NCBI GenBank assembly: GCA_035533075.1
Contig: DATLUO010000272.1
Coordinates: forward strand, 1-44,728
Direction: 5' to 3'
DNA length: 44,728 nt
Origin: Pirellulales bacterium
Lineage (GTDB): Bacteria; Planctomycetota; Planctomycetia; Pirellulales; JAICIG01
Part shown: one piece after another, positions 33,601 through 40,184 of the stretch
How positions within the stretch are numbered: position 1 is the first letter of the stretch
How the letters are laid out: each line of letters starts with the position of its first letter
The notes under the pieces: model-generated
What the model was told of the DNA's origin: nothing
Database searches by the model: none
What the model saw: only the letters and a program-made list of their open reading frames with translations
Program-made: the position numbers and the translations under genes

Positions 33601-34515
33601 TTTGTGCCCGATGTCGAGTTAAAAAAGAGACTGACCTCGCGGCAGTTGGCGGCGCTCACGGAGCTCCAGCGGCCGTATGAGCAGGAGATCGTCATCGTCC
33701 AGCAGGCGGCGCCCAAACCGGGCGGCGCGGCCGTGCCCGCGGCAGTGGGAAGGGTGGCGGGTGGCGCCGTCGTACCGCGCGCGGCGGCAGCGCCGGGGCT
33801 CATCGCAGGTGGACAAGTGGCGGCGCCGCGTGCGGTCAGGCGCATCGTGCGTCGCGGGCCGACGGTCGAAGAGCAACAGCGGCGGTTGGCGCAATACGTC
33901 GAACAACGATTGGACGACATCGAGGCGGCTTGCGGCCTGAGCAAGCCTCAGCGCGACAAGTTGTCGCTGGCCGCCAGGCTCGACGTGGCGCGCTGGCGAG
34001 ATCAATCGTCCGCGCCCGATGAGAAGTTGAACGACGGCGAAGAGTTGGTTGTGCGAAAGCAGCAAGTCCGGGGCGGCGCTGCGCCGTTGCCGTTAGCGAT
34101 CTTAAGCGATGAAAACTCCTATTTTCGAAAATCGCTGCAAACCCGGCTGACCGACGAGCAGAAGCACATGCTGGCCGAGGCCAACGGCCAACGGCGCGAG
34201 TTCCAGCGTCAGGCGGTAGTCGTCGCCGTCGTCGCAGGCTTCGAGCGGGCGGCCTCGCTGGACTCGGCGCAGTGCGATGGGCTGGCCACGCTGTTGAACG
34301 ATTCGCTCTCCGACGCTGAGGCCGGCGGCACCGCCGAATTTGTCCGGCGCGTCGCGCAGTTGCCGTTCGCGCGTTTGCAGGCGATTTTCTTGGACATTCA
34401 GCTTCCCGCCTTCCAACAGCACTACGGCGAATTGTCCGGCGCGCTGCGGCAGTTCGAAGTGCAACAAGGCAACCAGGTTTTCCGCGCGGCCGCTGGGGCG
34501 GGGCCCGGGTTTTGA
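30691..34515 (+). CDS. Paralog 5: secreted protein with 20 EF-hand-like loops and the LTxxQ-like domain
   Basis: This 1,274-aa protein begins at ATG 30691, overlapping the previous stop. Residues about 14-47 are encoded by an in-frame 100-bp palindrome; the hydrophobic export segment (TIATLVAFALASCLAAADPP) follows. Residues about 85-770 hold two tandem blocks of ten EF-hand-like loops, e.g. DHDGDNKVTRDEF, DADGDRQLTAEET and DRNLDGFLTTDEF in block 1, and DADHNGQLTLDEF, DVDGDAQLTQRET and DRNRDGYLTADEV in block 2. The blocks match loop for loop. The C-terminal 500 residues carry the family domain: LDEALLLSARQRKDL (about 914), CGLSKPQRDKLSLAARLDV (about 1082), FERAASLDSAQCDGL (about 1182) and QLPFARLQAIFLDIQL (about 1222). 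Calcium-binding is likely; function is unknown. Confidence 0.86.
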   Translation: MKQLICNRLPLFDRRVGPASLRAPAHHRRDAETMVGRRSQARWSHPTSLAKAVRSTIATLVAFALASCLAAADPPRSFDQAAVLKRAAVAFKAADHDGDNKVTRDEFLASYRQVDRDERIRLFNEFDFEGDGVFEFDFEADGTLDRNEFLKLVSPTDERPAIPDPMAELEQAALAKWQAELAVADRDGDGALARDEWPGKRIAAQVPAVAEVTFEQWDRNHDAKVDVADAKWLLEVAYGLTQLDGRAVRTPTGRVFSWYFFRSLDSNHDGTLSRNEFVDRLFFEKEKNAILFDKLDADGDRQLTAEETRKFLWHDTLSNFFTFDRNLDGFLTTDEFIAIGWGKNLGLRSVRAFDGDGDGRVSFSEFRHTTFANQASDWLRPRRDADEDGRLSWKEFYIEMPPLLLAQSRYFFDHFDLDRDGFLSAAEFDFEADFAKADADHNGQLTLDEFLATYAEADRGEGARRFLVFDFDGNRKLDGDEYHSFSAPVDERGNVPDPMAEFADAALAKWEAIAVAADRNRDLALSTAEWPAKQIATEIPDLADVPFVLWDRGDDGKVDRADARWLVDVAYGLAQLDGRPLRTTTGRMFAWYFFRRHDADRNDRLARNEFMAGYHPANVNTAELFEKLDVDGDAQLTQRETWSVFCHDTIAAFLDYDRNRDGYLTADEVRAIGWGGYLARRTVPVFDDDRDGKLSFREFRLTNFANQASDWWQLKDLDHDGRIAWHEFYREKPPLLIAQSRFYFGRYDRNHDGFLSALEFPSEADPAHGQVLANADMLERVLPLEVQFAKRICRLTNDDAAVLERDGYSAIERLVEQSPRAARKNQTSLPGAGTAGPYSVAMPARTGTDLAIVRSPHLLLRRELVESMRGRLKKGGDTLNGFRVAAEDCQTLDSERVRAEKRRRQAAILAHVAVLDEALLLSARQRKDLCDLLGQDAADAWWRPINSGTIIDPTVEWFFASASGGGFYGLFVPDVELKKRLTSRQLAALTELQRPYEQEIVIVQQAAPKPGGAAVPAAVGRVAGGAVVPRAAAAPGLIAGGQVAAPRAVRRIVRRGPTVEEQQRRLAQYVEQRLDDIEAACGLSKPQRDKLSLAARLDVARWRDQSSAPDEKLNDGEELVVRKQQVRGGAAPLPLAILSDENSYFRKSLQTRLTDEQKHMLAEANGQRREFQRQAVVVAVVAGFERAASLDSAQCDGLATLLNDSLSDAEAGGTAEFVRRVAQLPFARLQAIFLDIQLPAFQQHYGELSGALRQFEVQQGNQVFRAAAGAGPGF
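30731..30830. repeat. 100-bp palindromic element, full copy, in frame within a signal-peptide coding region
   Basis: Arms 30731-30771 and 30790-30830 are perfect 41-bp complements around an 18-nt loop. The element lies 40 bases after the paralog 5 ATG and is translated to residues ending ARWSHPT, immediately before the signal-peptide core. A second full copy, a half copy and a short variant lie at 35715, 13507 and 16137. An ATG inside the element (30790) could serve as an alternative start. Confidence 0.92.
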
Positions 34516-34522
34516 GTGTACC

Positions 34523-35656
34523 ATGAAACAAGCGATTTACACCCTGCGTGCGCTTTTTGGTGTCTCGATGTTCCACGCCGTGTCACGAAGCATACCGTCA
34601 ACAATTGCCCTGGCGGCCCTCACCGGCGTCGCACAGGCGCAACTGCCCGAATTGCGGCACGGCGGCGCGGTGCCGCACGAGGTGCGCGAGATCTACGACC
34701 ACGGCTTGCAGTATCTGGCCGCCAGCCAGGAAGCGGGCGGCGCCTGGACCCGCGGCAATATGCAGGGCCCGGCCATCACCGGCCTTTGCCTGATGACCTT
34801 CTTGGCCTCCGGCGAAGATCCGAACTTTGGGCCGTATAGCGCGCAGGTGCGCGCGGCGCTGCGCAGCATCATTGGCGCACAAGACACCGTCAGCGGCTGC
34901 ATCGGGTCGGGCAATATGTACGAGCACGGTTTCGCCATGCTGGCCCTGGCCGAAGCCTATGGCGCGGTGGACGATCACAATATGTGGAGCGCTTCGCCGG
35001 CCGGACGCGCGGTTTCGGTCTCGCGCGCCGCCGGCGCTGCCGCCAACCGCACGGTCGGGCAAGCGCTGGAACTGGCCGTGCGCTGTGCCCTGGCGTCGCA
35101 AAAGCAGAACCAATTGGGCGGCTGGCGCTATTCGCCCAACGCCCAGGACGCCGATACGTCGGTCAGCGGCGCCGTGCTGGTGGGACTGCTGGCCGCGCGC
35201 AACGCCGGCATCGAGGTGCCCGATCAGGCCATCGACCGGGCCTTGGCCTACTACCGGCAATCGACCGGGCCGGACGGCAGCGTGGGCTATGCGGGCGGAA
35301 TGGCCGGCGGACCGGGCGATTCGCTGGCCCGCTCCTCCATCGCCACGCTCGTCTACGCCGTCGCCCGGCGCAAAGACCTGAAGGAATACAAGGCCACCAT
35401 CGACTATCTCAAGCACGAGCGCGGCCAGGGGCGCAACCATAACGACGAATACACGTTTTATTACCAGGCCCAGGCGCTGTATCAGGGCGACCCCGACGCC
35501 TGGGAAAAATGGAACAAGGCCCAGATCCGCCGGCTGAAGCAATCGCAGCAGGCCGACGGCAGCTTTGCCTCGCAGTTCGGGCCGGCCTACGGCACGTCGA
35601 TGTCGCTGTTGGTGCTGGCCGTCAACTACCGCTTTTTGCCGATTTATGAACGATAG
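34523..35656 (+). CDS. Secreted alpha/alpha-toroid (prenyltransferase/squalene-oxidase repeat) protein
   Basis: This 377-aa protein has an export signal (SIPSTIALAALTGVAQAQ). Toroid repeats follow: GLQYLAASQEAGGAWTRGN, ALELAVRCALASQKQNQLGG, AIDRALAYYRQSTGPDGSVG, each with a helix ending in a glycine/tryptophan-rich QxxGGW-like turn. YQADGSFASQFGP-like sequence (SQQADGSFASQFGPAYGTS) closes the fold. The catalytic residues of true prenyltransferases or cyclases are not seen, and members of this type in planctomycetes are usually annotated only by fold. The ATG at 34523 is 8 nt after the paralog 5 stop; ATG at 34568 is an alternative. The stop overlaps the next gene by 11 nt, so co-translation is likely. 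Confidence 0.87.
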   Translation: MKQAIYTLRALFGVSMFHAVSRSIPSTIALAALTGVAQAQLPELRHGGAVPHEVREIYDHGLQYLAASQEAGGAWTRGNMQGPAITGLCLMTFLASGEDPNFGPYSAQVRAALRSIIGAQDTVSGCIGSGNMYEHGFAMLALAEAYGAVDDHNMWSASPAGRAVSVSRAAGAAANRTVGQALELAVRCALASQKQNQLGGWRYSPNAQDADTSVSGAVLVGLLAARNAGIEVPDQAIDRALAYYRQSTGPDGSVGYAGGMAGGPGDSLARSSIATLVYAVARRKDLKEYKATIDYLKHERGQGRNHNDEYTFYYQAQALYQGDPDAWEKWNKAQIRRLKQSQQADGSFASQFGPAYGTSMSLLVLAVNYRFLPIYER

Positions 35657-38597
35657 AGCGATTTTGGATTTTCGATTTTGGATTTTGGATTGCCGCGGCG
35701 CGTTTGCTGAAGCCGTAGGGTGGAAAAAGCGAGCTTGCGAGCGCCGGCCCACCAACGGCACGACGTCGCAACAATGGTGGGCCGGCGCTCGCAAGCTCGC
35801 TGGTCCCACCCTACTGCTGGCTCTGCTTTGCTCGCCCGCGGTCGCACAGCGCAACCGCGCCGACATCGGCGTGATCAACGATGTTTCGCCCGGTTCGCGC
35901 GGAGTGCAACAAGCGGCGCCCGCCGTCGAGCCCACCCCGCCCGCCGATGCGCCGGTGGCCTATCTGCAAGACGACGATTGGATGACGGGCACGCCGGCCG
36001 CCGGCGAGCACTCCGACCGGTTCGGCTGGCAATCGCCGGGCTTCACACAGCCGTTCGAGCTCGACCTGCACGCTTTGCAACGGGTGCGGTTTCCGGTCGC
36101 GTCGGCCCCGGCCTGGCGCGATCACGACTACCGGCTGGAGCTGGCCGGCGGCGACGTGCTGTTTGGCGAGCTGCTCGCCGTGAGCGACGAAAACCTGCGG
36201 TTTCGTTCGTCGGTGGCCGGAGAGCTGCGCGTCAAGCGTCCCGCCGTGCGCTGCCTGGAACGTTGCAAGGCCAACGCGCTGGTCTATATCGGCCCCAACG
36301 GCCTGGCCGAATGGCAAACGCCCGGCCCCGACGATGCCTGGCGCGAAGATGAAGGGCACCTGCTGACCGAGAAAGACGCCGCCTCGCTCTACAGCCCCAT
36401 CGGCCTGCCGGCGCGGGCGCTGGTCGAGTTCGAGTTGTCGTCGCTGTTTCCGCCCGTGTTCAGGCTGGCGCTCGGCGTGGGCGGCGATGCGGCCAGCCGG
36501 CGGAAGGGCTTTCGGTTGGAAGTGGTCGATCTCGACGTGATCGCCGTCTATGAGACCGGCAACGACATCGACGTGGCCCGCGTGATGACGCTGGCGCCCG
36601 GCCCGGAACGCGACCGCGTGCATTTGCGTGTGCTGCTCGACCAGCAGGAGCAGCGGGCCGAGGTTTTTTCGGCCGAGGGGCTGCCGCTGGCAACCGTACA
36701 CATCGATGCCGACGCTCCCAAGGTTTCGCCGGGCATCCTGCTGGAGCACAAGCGGGGTGGCCTGCGGTTCGAGCGGCTCCGCGTCTGGGAGTGGAGCGGC
36801 TCGTTGCCGCAACCGGTGGCGGCCAATCGCCCGCAGTTGCACCGCGTCGACGGGCCGGTCATCAACGGTAAGCTGAGCGGCTACGACGGTCAAAAGCGGC
36901 AGTTCAGCATGAAAACCGAACAGGGCGACGTCGCCTGTCCGGAAGAGCAGGTGGCCAGGATTTGCTTCGGCGAGCCGGCGGCCCCGCCCGACCGCCCGAT
37001 GCGGGTGTCGTGCGCCGACGGCACGCAGTTGAGCGGCTGGTTCGCTGGCGTGGACGGCCAGCGGCTTTCGCTCGATTGCCTTTCGATCGATACGCCCGCG
37101 CTCGATTCGAGCAGTTTGCCGCTGGCCGCCGTGGCGAGCATCGCGTTCAACTATCAACTCGACGCGCAAGACAAGGTTGTCCCCGCTGCCAAAAGCAGCC
37201 TGATGGTGCTGCGTCTCGACACGGCCCGGCTGCACGGCTGGCTGGCGCCGGCCAAGGCGGGCACCGGTCACAGCGGCATCGCCTGGCGGCCGGCGGCGAG
37301 CGCCGGCGCCAGCCCTTTGCGCGAAGGCATTCCCGGACGCGTGACCGGCGTCACCGCCACGCGGCGAATGAGCCGCTCCGAGGACGCCACGGTCCGTTAC
37401 GATAGGCTCTATCTGATGACGGGCGACACGTTCAGGTGTCGTGTCACCGGCATCGACGATCGGGGCGTGGCCTGCCACACGGCGTCGGCCGAGAAGCAAA
37501 TCGCCCATGACAGAATCAAAGCGATCGATCTCTCGGAACTATCGGGCCGTTCGGGCACGGGAAGGCCGACATTCGAAGAGTTCGCCCGGCAGGCCGTCGC
37601 GGACCAAGAGCGGGGGCCGCTCACGCGCCAGCGGGAAAAGCTGGAACGGCTGTTGACGTTGCCGCGGCTCAATCGCGACGATCCGCCCACGCACATTCTG
37701 TGTGCCACCAGCGGCGACTACCTGCGCGGCCGGCTGTTGAACATGGCCGGCGACGTCGTCCACTTCGCGGTGGGCCAAAACGAGCGCGAGTTCCCTCGCG
37801 AGCTTATTGCCGCGATCGTCTGGCTGCACCCCGATCCGCCCACGGCCGATGCCCGGGCGGCCGAGACTCCCAGCCTGGTTCACGCGGTCTGCAGCGACGG
37901 CACGCGGATGACTTTTACGGTCAGCGAGACCGACGACCGAGTGATCGCCGGCACGAGCGACGTGCTGGGCGAGTGTCGCTTGCCGCTCGACCGCCTAAGC
38001 GAGTTGCTCCTGGGCGAGCGGGTGCGTCAGGCCACGAGCAAGGTGGGCTATCACGGTTGGACGTTGACGCCGGCGCCGGACCCCAAGGCGTTTCAGGAGG
38101 GCGGCGAGCTGCCCGCCGGCACGGGCCGAGACTCTTCGCTCGTCGGCCAACCGGCGCCCGACTTCGAGTTGGACCTGCTCGACGGCTCGAAGTTCCGCCT
38201 TTCCGAGCACAAGGGCCGCACGGTCGTGCTCGATTTCTGGGCCTCGTGGTGCGCTCCCTGCGTGCAAAGCCTGCCGAAGCTGTCGCGCAGGGTCGCCGAA
38301 TCGAAAGCGGCCGATGTGAAGCTGGTGGCGGTGAACCTGCAACAATCGGCCGACGACGTGAAGGCCTCGCTGAAGCGGATGCAGCTCGACATCGTCGCGG
38401 CGCTCGACCGCGACGGCGCGGTCGCCGCGCGGTATGGAGCGACGGTGATTCCCTATACGGTGATCATCGCCCCCGACGGCAACGTGGCCCGCGTGTTCAT
38501 CGGCGCCGGCCCGGAGAACGAGAAAGGGATCGAAGCGGCTCTGGAAGAAGCGCATGCTGCTAAGGAGGCGGCACAGCCCAGCAAGGAAGGCAATTGA
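35646..38597 (+). CDS. Exported multidomain protein: Sm-like repeats, lectin-like domain and a TlpA-type thioredoxin
   Basis: This 983-aa protein starts at ATG 35646, overlapping the previous stop. The first 57 codons consist of a heptamer array and a 100-bp palindrome; the signal core LLLALLCSPAVAQ follows. About six short beta repeats (HDYRLELAGGDVLFGELLAV near 160, PVINGKLSGYDGQKRQFSM near 404, MRVSCADGTQLSGWFAGVDG near 452, and others near 594, 682 and 744) resemble SH3/Sm barrels. A concanavalin-like region lies at about 215-390. The C-terminus is a redoxin: GQPAPDFELDLLDGSKF, WCAPC (about 867-871) and cis-proline VIPYT, typical of TlpA/ResA. It may perform thiol-disulfide exchange in the cell envelope, perhaps for the five paralogs (inference). 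Confidence 0.85.
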   Translation: MNDRAILDFRFWILDCRGAFAEAVGWKKRACERRPTNGTTSQQWWAGARKLAGPTLLLALLCSPAVAQRNRADIGVINDVSPGSRGVQQAAPAVEPTPPADAPVAYLQDDDWMTGTPAAGEHSDRFGWQSPGFTQPFELDLHALQRVRFPVASAPAWRDHDYRLELAGGDVLFGELLAVSDENLRFRSSVAGELRVKRPAVRCLERCKANALVYIGPNGLAEWQTPGPDDAWREDEGHLLTEKDAASLYSPIGLPARALVEFELSSLFPPVFRLALGVGGDAASRRKGFRLEVVDLDVIAVYETGNDIDVARVMTLAPGPERDRVHLRVLLDQQEQRAEVFSAEGLPLATVHIDADAPKVSPGILLEHKRGGLRFERLRVWEWSGSLPQPVAANRPQLHRVDGPVINGKLSGYDGQKRQFSMKTEQGDVACPEEQVARICFGEPAAPPDRPMRVSCADGTQLSGWFAGVDGQRLSLDCLSIDTPALDSSSLPLAAVASIAFNYQLDAQDKVVPAAKSSLMVLRLDTARLHGWLAPAKAGTGHSGIAWRPAASAGASPLREGIPGRVTGVTATRRMSRSEDATVRYDRLYLMTGDTFRCRVTGIDDRGVACHTASAEKQIAHDRIKAIDLSELSGRSGTGRPTFEEFARQAVADQERGPLTRQREKLERLLTLPRLNRDDPPTHILCATSGDYLRGRLLNMAGDVVHFAVGQNEREFPRELIAAIVWLHPDPPTADARAAETPSLVHAVCSDGTRMTFTVSETDDRVIAGTSDVLGECRLPLDRLSELLLGERVRQATSKVGYHGWTLTPAPDPKAFQEGGELPAGTGRDSSLVGQPAPDFELDLLDGSKFRLSEHKGRTVVLDFWASWCAPCVQSLPKLSRRVAESKAADVKLVAVNLQQSADDVKASLKRMQLDIVAALDRDGAVAARYGATVIPYTVIIAPDGNVARVFIGAGPENEKGIEAALEEAHAAKEAAQPSKEGN
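35660..35694. repeat. Heptamer tandem repeat (GATTTTG) inside coding sequence
   Basis: Five copies of a 7-bp unit (GATTTTG, GATTTTC, GATTTTG, GATTTTG, GATTGCC) lie just after the start of the redoxin gene and encode ILDFRFWILDC. The complementary unit forms the array at 20581-20614. Confidence 0.75.
35715..35814. repeat. 100-bp palindromic element, second full copy, in frame in another signal-peptide region
   Basis: Arms 35715-35754 and 35775-35814 pair with three mismatches near the left end. The right arm is identical to 30791-30830. The copy has the same total length as the one at 30731 and again precedes the hydrophobic signal core, but it is read in a different frame (WAGARKLAGPT). Confidence 0.9.
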
Positions 38598-38614
38598 GCA
38601 TGCGGCAGCCACGC

Positions 38615-38860
38615 TTAGTTCAATCCGGCTTGTGCGACGTCGTCAATGAATTCCAGCCAAACGATGTGCGAGAGCGAAATGGCAATGCGTCGTCTTGCAA
38701 GCGGAACAACGTGCCCTGGCGACTCGATCCACAGTATCGACCTGCCCAGCATCGTGAACTCCGGGGATCCGATGTCAACGACCATGCCCGTCGAAAGGTG
38801 CAACCTGAACGGTTGAAACATTCGCGCTTCGAGCAAATCCCTCAACTGATTTGGCCGCAT
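38615..38860 (-). CDS. Small uncharacterised protein (81 aa), related to the neighbouring 86-aa protein
   Basis: The product begins MRPNQLRDLLEARMFQPFRL, then HLSTGMVVDIGSPEF, and ends with HIVWLEFIDDVA. The pattern (a helix, PFRLHLSTG, a beta pair and a final strand) recurs in the upstream neighbour, LYHEFEETPFRPRRVHLTDG. I recall such short planctomycete proteins, but know no function. There is no signal peptide or membrane segment. It starts 16 nt after the stop of the 86-aa gene, so both are probably co-transcribed. Its 3' end lies 18 bases from the convergent redoxin gene. The ATG at 38860 has no clear Shine-Dalgarno, consistent with coupling. Confidence 0.72.
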   Translation of the reverse strand: MRPNQLRDLLEARMFQPFRLHLSTGMVVDIGSPEFTMLGRSILWIESPGHVVPLARRRIAISLSHIVWLEFIDDVAQAGLN

Positions 38861-38876
38861 TATTACAAGCTTGCAA

Positions 38877-39137
38877 CTAGGTTAACCCGGTCTGCTGCGG
38901 GGACAGTATCTCGAAACGGGTAATCATATTGAGCGGGACCGTGACAAGAGTTTCGCAAATGCCGAGCGGCTCGTCGTCGGCCTGGATTCCAATATCCAAA
39001 TAGTCTTCTCCCACAATGACGTGTCGCCGTGACACAATGTCGATTGATTCGCCGTCCGTCAGATGGACCCGGCGCGGTCGAAACGGCGTCTCTTCGAACT
39101 CGTGGTAAAGTGCCAGTGGATCAATCGGTTGATTCAT
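38877..39137 (-). CDS. Small uncharacterised protein (86 aa)
   Basis: The ATG at 39137 follows a GGGAGAG Shine-Dalgarno at 5-nt spacing, which decides the start; the frame is open upstream to 39209, but that stretch lacks such a site. The product has PFRPRRVHLTDGESIDIVSR, a beta-rich middle (GEDYLDIGIQADDEP) and a terminal strand (PLNMITRFEILS). It shares the helix-PFRxxxHLTDG plan with the 81-aa protein downstream. No catalytic motif or signal peptide is visible. Function is unknown. Confidence 0.75.
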   Translation of the reverse strand: MNQPIDPLALYHEFEETPFRPRRVHLTDGESIDIVSRRHVIVGEDYLDIGIQADDEPLGICETLVTVPLNMITRFEILSPQQTGLT

Positions 39138-39338
39138 CGTCTCTCCCTGCAGTGCCGTGGTACATTGCCGCATTGGCATGGCGCATTGCGAGCGCGGCCG
39201 CCGATGCACAGTGCATCACGAAATGATAACACGGCGGCGGAACCGTTGCGAAGCCCTGGCCAACCAGCCTTTCCCAACTCCGCCCGGCTTGTTACGCTCA
39301 ACGTTTCTCCAGCCGCCGAACCACGTGCAGAGGCCTTC

Positions 39339-39815
39339 ATGTCGCAATTCGACAGCCAGCTCCAACGACGGATCATGGGCCATTTCGCCACGGGCGTCAC
39401 GGTGGTCACCACCCGCCGCGGCGAAGAACTGTTTTGGATGACCGCCAATGCCGTGGCCTCGCTTTCGCTTCACCCGCCGCTGGTGCTGGTGGCGGTCGAC
39501 AAGCGCGCCCAGATGCACGAGCACCTGCTGGCCAGCCGGTTTTTTGCCGTCAATATCTTGCGCGAAGACCAGGAAGCCTTGTCGCGACGGTTCGCCATGC
39601 GCGGCCCCAAGGAGTGGTCGGACCTGAAGCTCTCGACCGCGGTGACGGGGGCGCCGGTCCTCGACGACGCGTTGGCCTGGGTCGATTGCAAGCTGGCCGA
39701 ATCCCTGCCCGGCGGCGACCATCACATCTTCACCGGCGAGATCGTGGCGGGCGACGCCCGCGAAGGGCGGCCGCTCCTCTACTATCAAGGCAATTACGCC
39801 CGGCTGGCCGAGTGA
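39339..39815 (+). CDS. Flavin reductase family protein (FMN-binding split barrel)
   Basis: This 158-aa protein starts QLQRRIMGHFATGVTVVTTR, the hallmark of the flavin reductase domain. WMTANAVASLSLHPPLVLVA supplies the FMN-binding strands, and FFAVNILREDQEALSRRFA and GGDHHIFTGEIVAGDAREG complete the fold. Members reduce FMN or FAD with NAD(P)H, often supplying reduced flavin to a monooxygenase. No monooxygenase partner lies nearby. The ATG at 39339 gives a canonical start; a longer upstream frame (from 39063) overlaps an antisense gene and is rejected. The last 22 bases overlap the small antisense gene at 39794-39994. Confidence 0.94.
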   Translation: MSQFDSQLQRRIMGHFATGVTVVTTRRGEELFWMTANAVASLSLHPPLVLVAVDKRAQMHEHLLASRFFAVNILREDQEALSRRFAMRGPKEWSDLKLSTAVTGAPVLDDALAWVDCKLAESLPGGDHHIFTGEIVAGDAREGRPLLYYQGNYARLAE

Positions 39816-39994
39816 TCCGGCGACCAAACGTCGCCCGGCCCGTCTTCCACGACGATCGGCGGAAACTCTTCCGCACGCTCGATCGTCTCCGGATAGCGGT
39901 CCATCAGCTCGCTCAGCGCTTCGCCCAGCCGGCACAGGCCGGGCGACACGTGTTGCACCTTCTTGATCGGACCACTTCGTTCAACGGCAATCAT
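39794..39994 (-). CDS. Small protein (66 aa) convergent with and overlapping the flavin reductase gene
   Basis: The ATG at 39994 has a GAGGAGAG Shine-Dalgarno about 6-7 bases upstream. The product (MIAVERSGPIKKVQHVSPGL, ending SPDHSASRA) is helical and charged, with no signal peptide or known domain. It overlaps the 3' end of the flavin reductase gene by 22 nt on the opposite strand. Bases 39995-40184 upstream contain no other gene. The ribosome site is the main support; the function is unknown. Confidence 0.5.
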   Translation of the reverse strand: MIAVERSGPIKKVQHVSPGLCRLGEALSELMDRYPETIERAEEFPPIVVEDGPGDVWSPDHSASRA

Positions 39995-40184
39995 CGCTTG
40001 CTCTCCTCAACGGGACATCTGCACACTGCACATGTAAGTGTACTCAAGTCTGTACGAACGTCAATGGCCCGCGGTTCGGATGTTCGATGTTCGGACAAAC
40101 CGGGCCAATCGTTCTTGCCCGCTCCCGGCGACGGTGGTACAGTCCGCCGCCGCAAATCACCCCGCGCCGACTGGGAGGTCGTGG

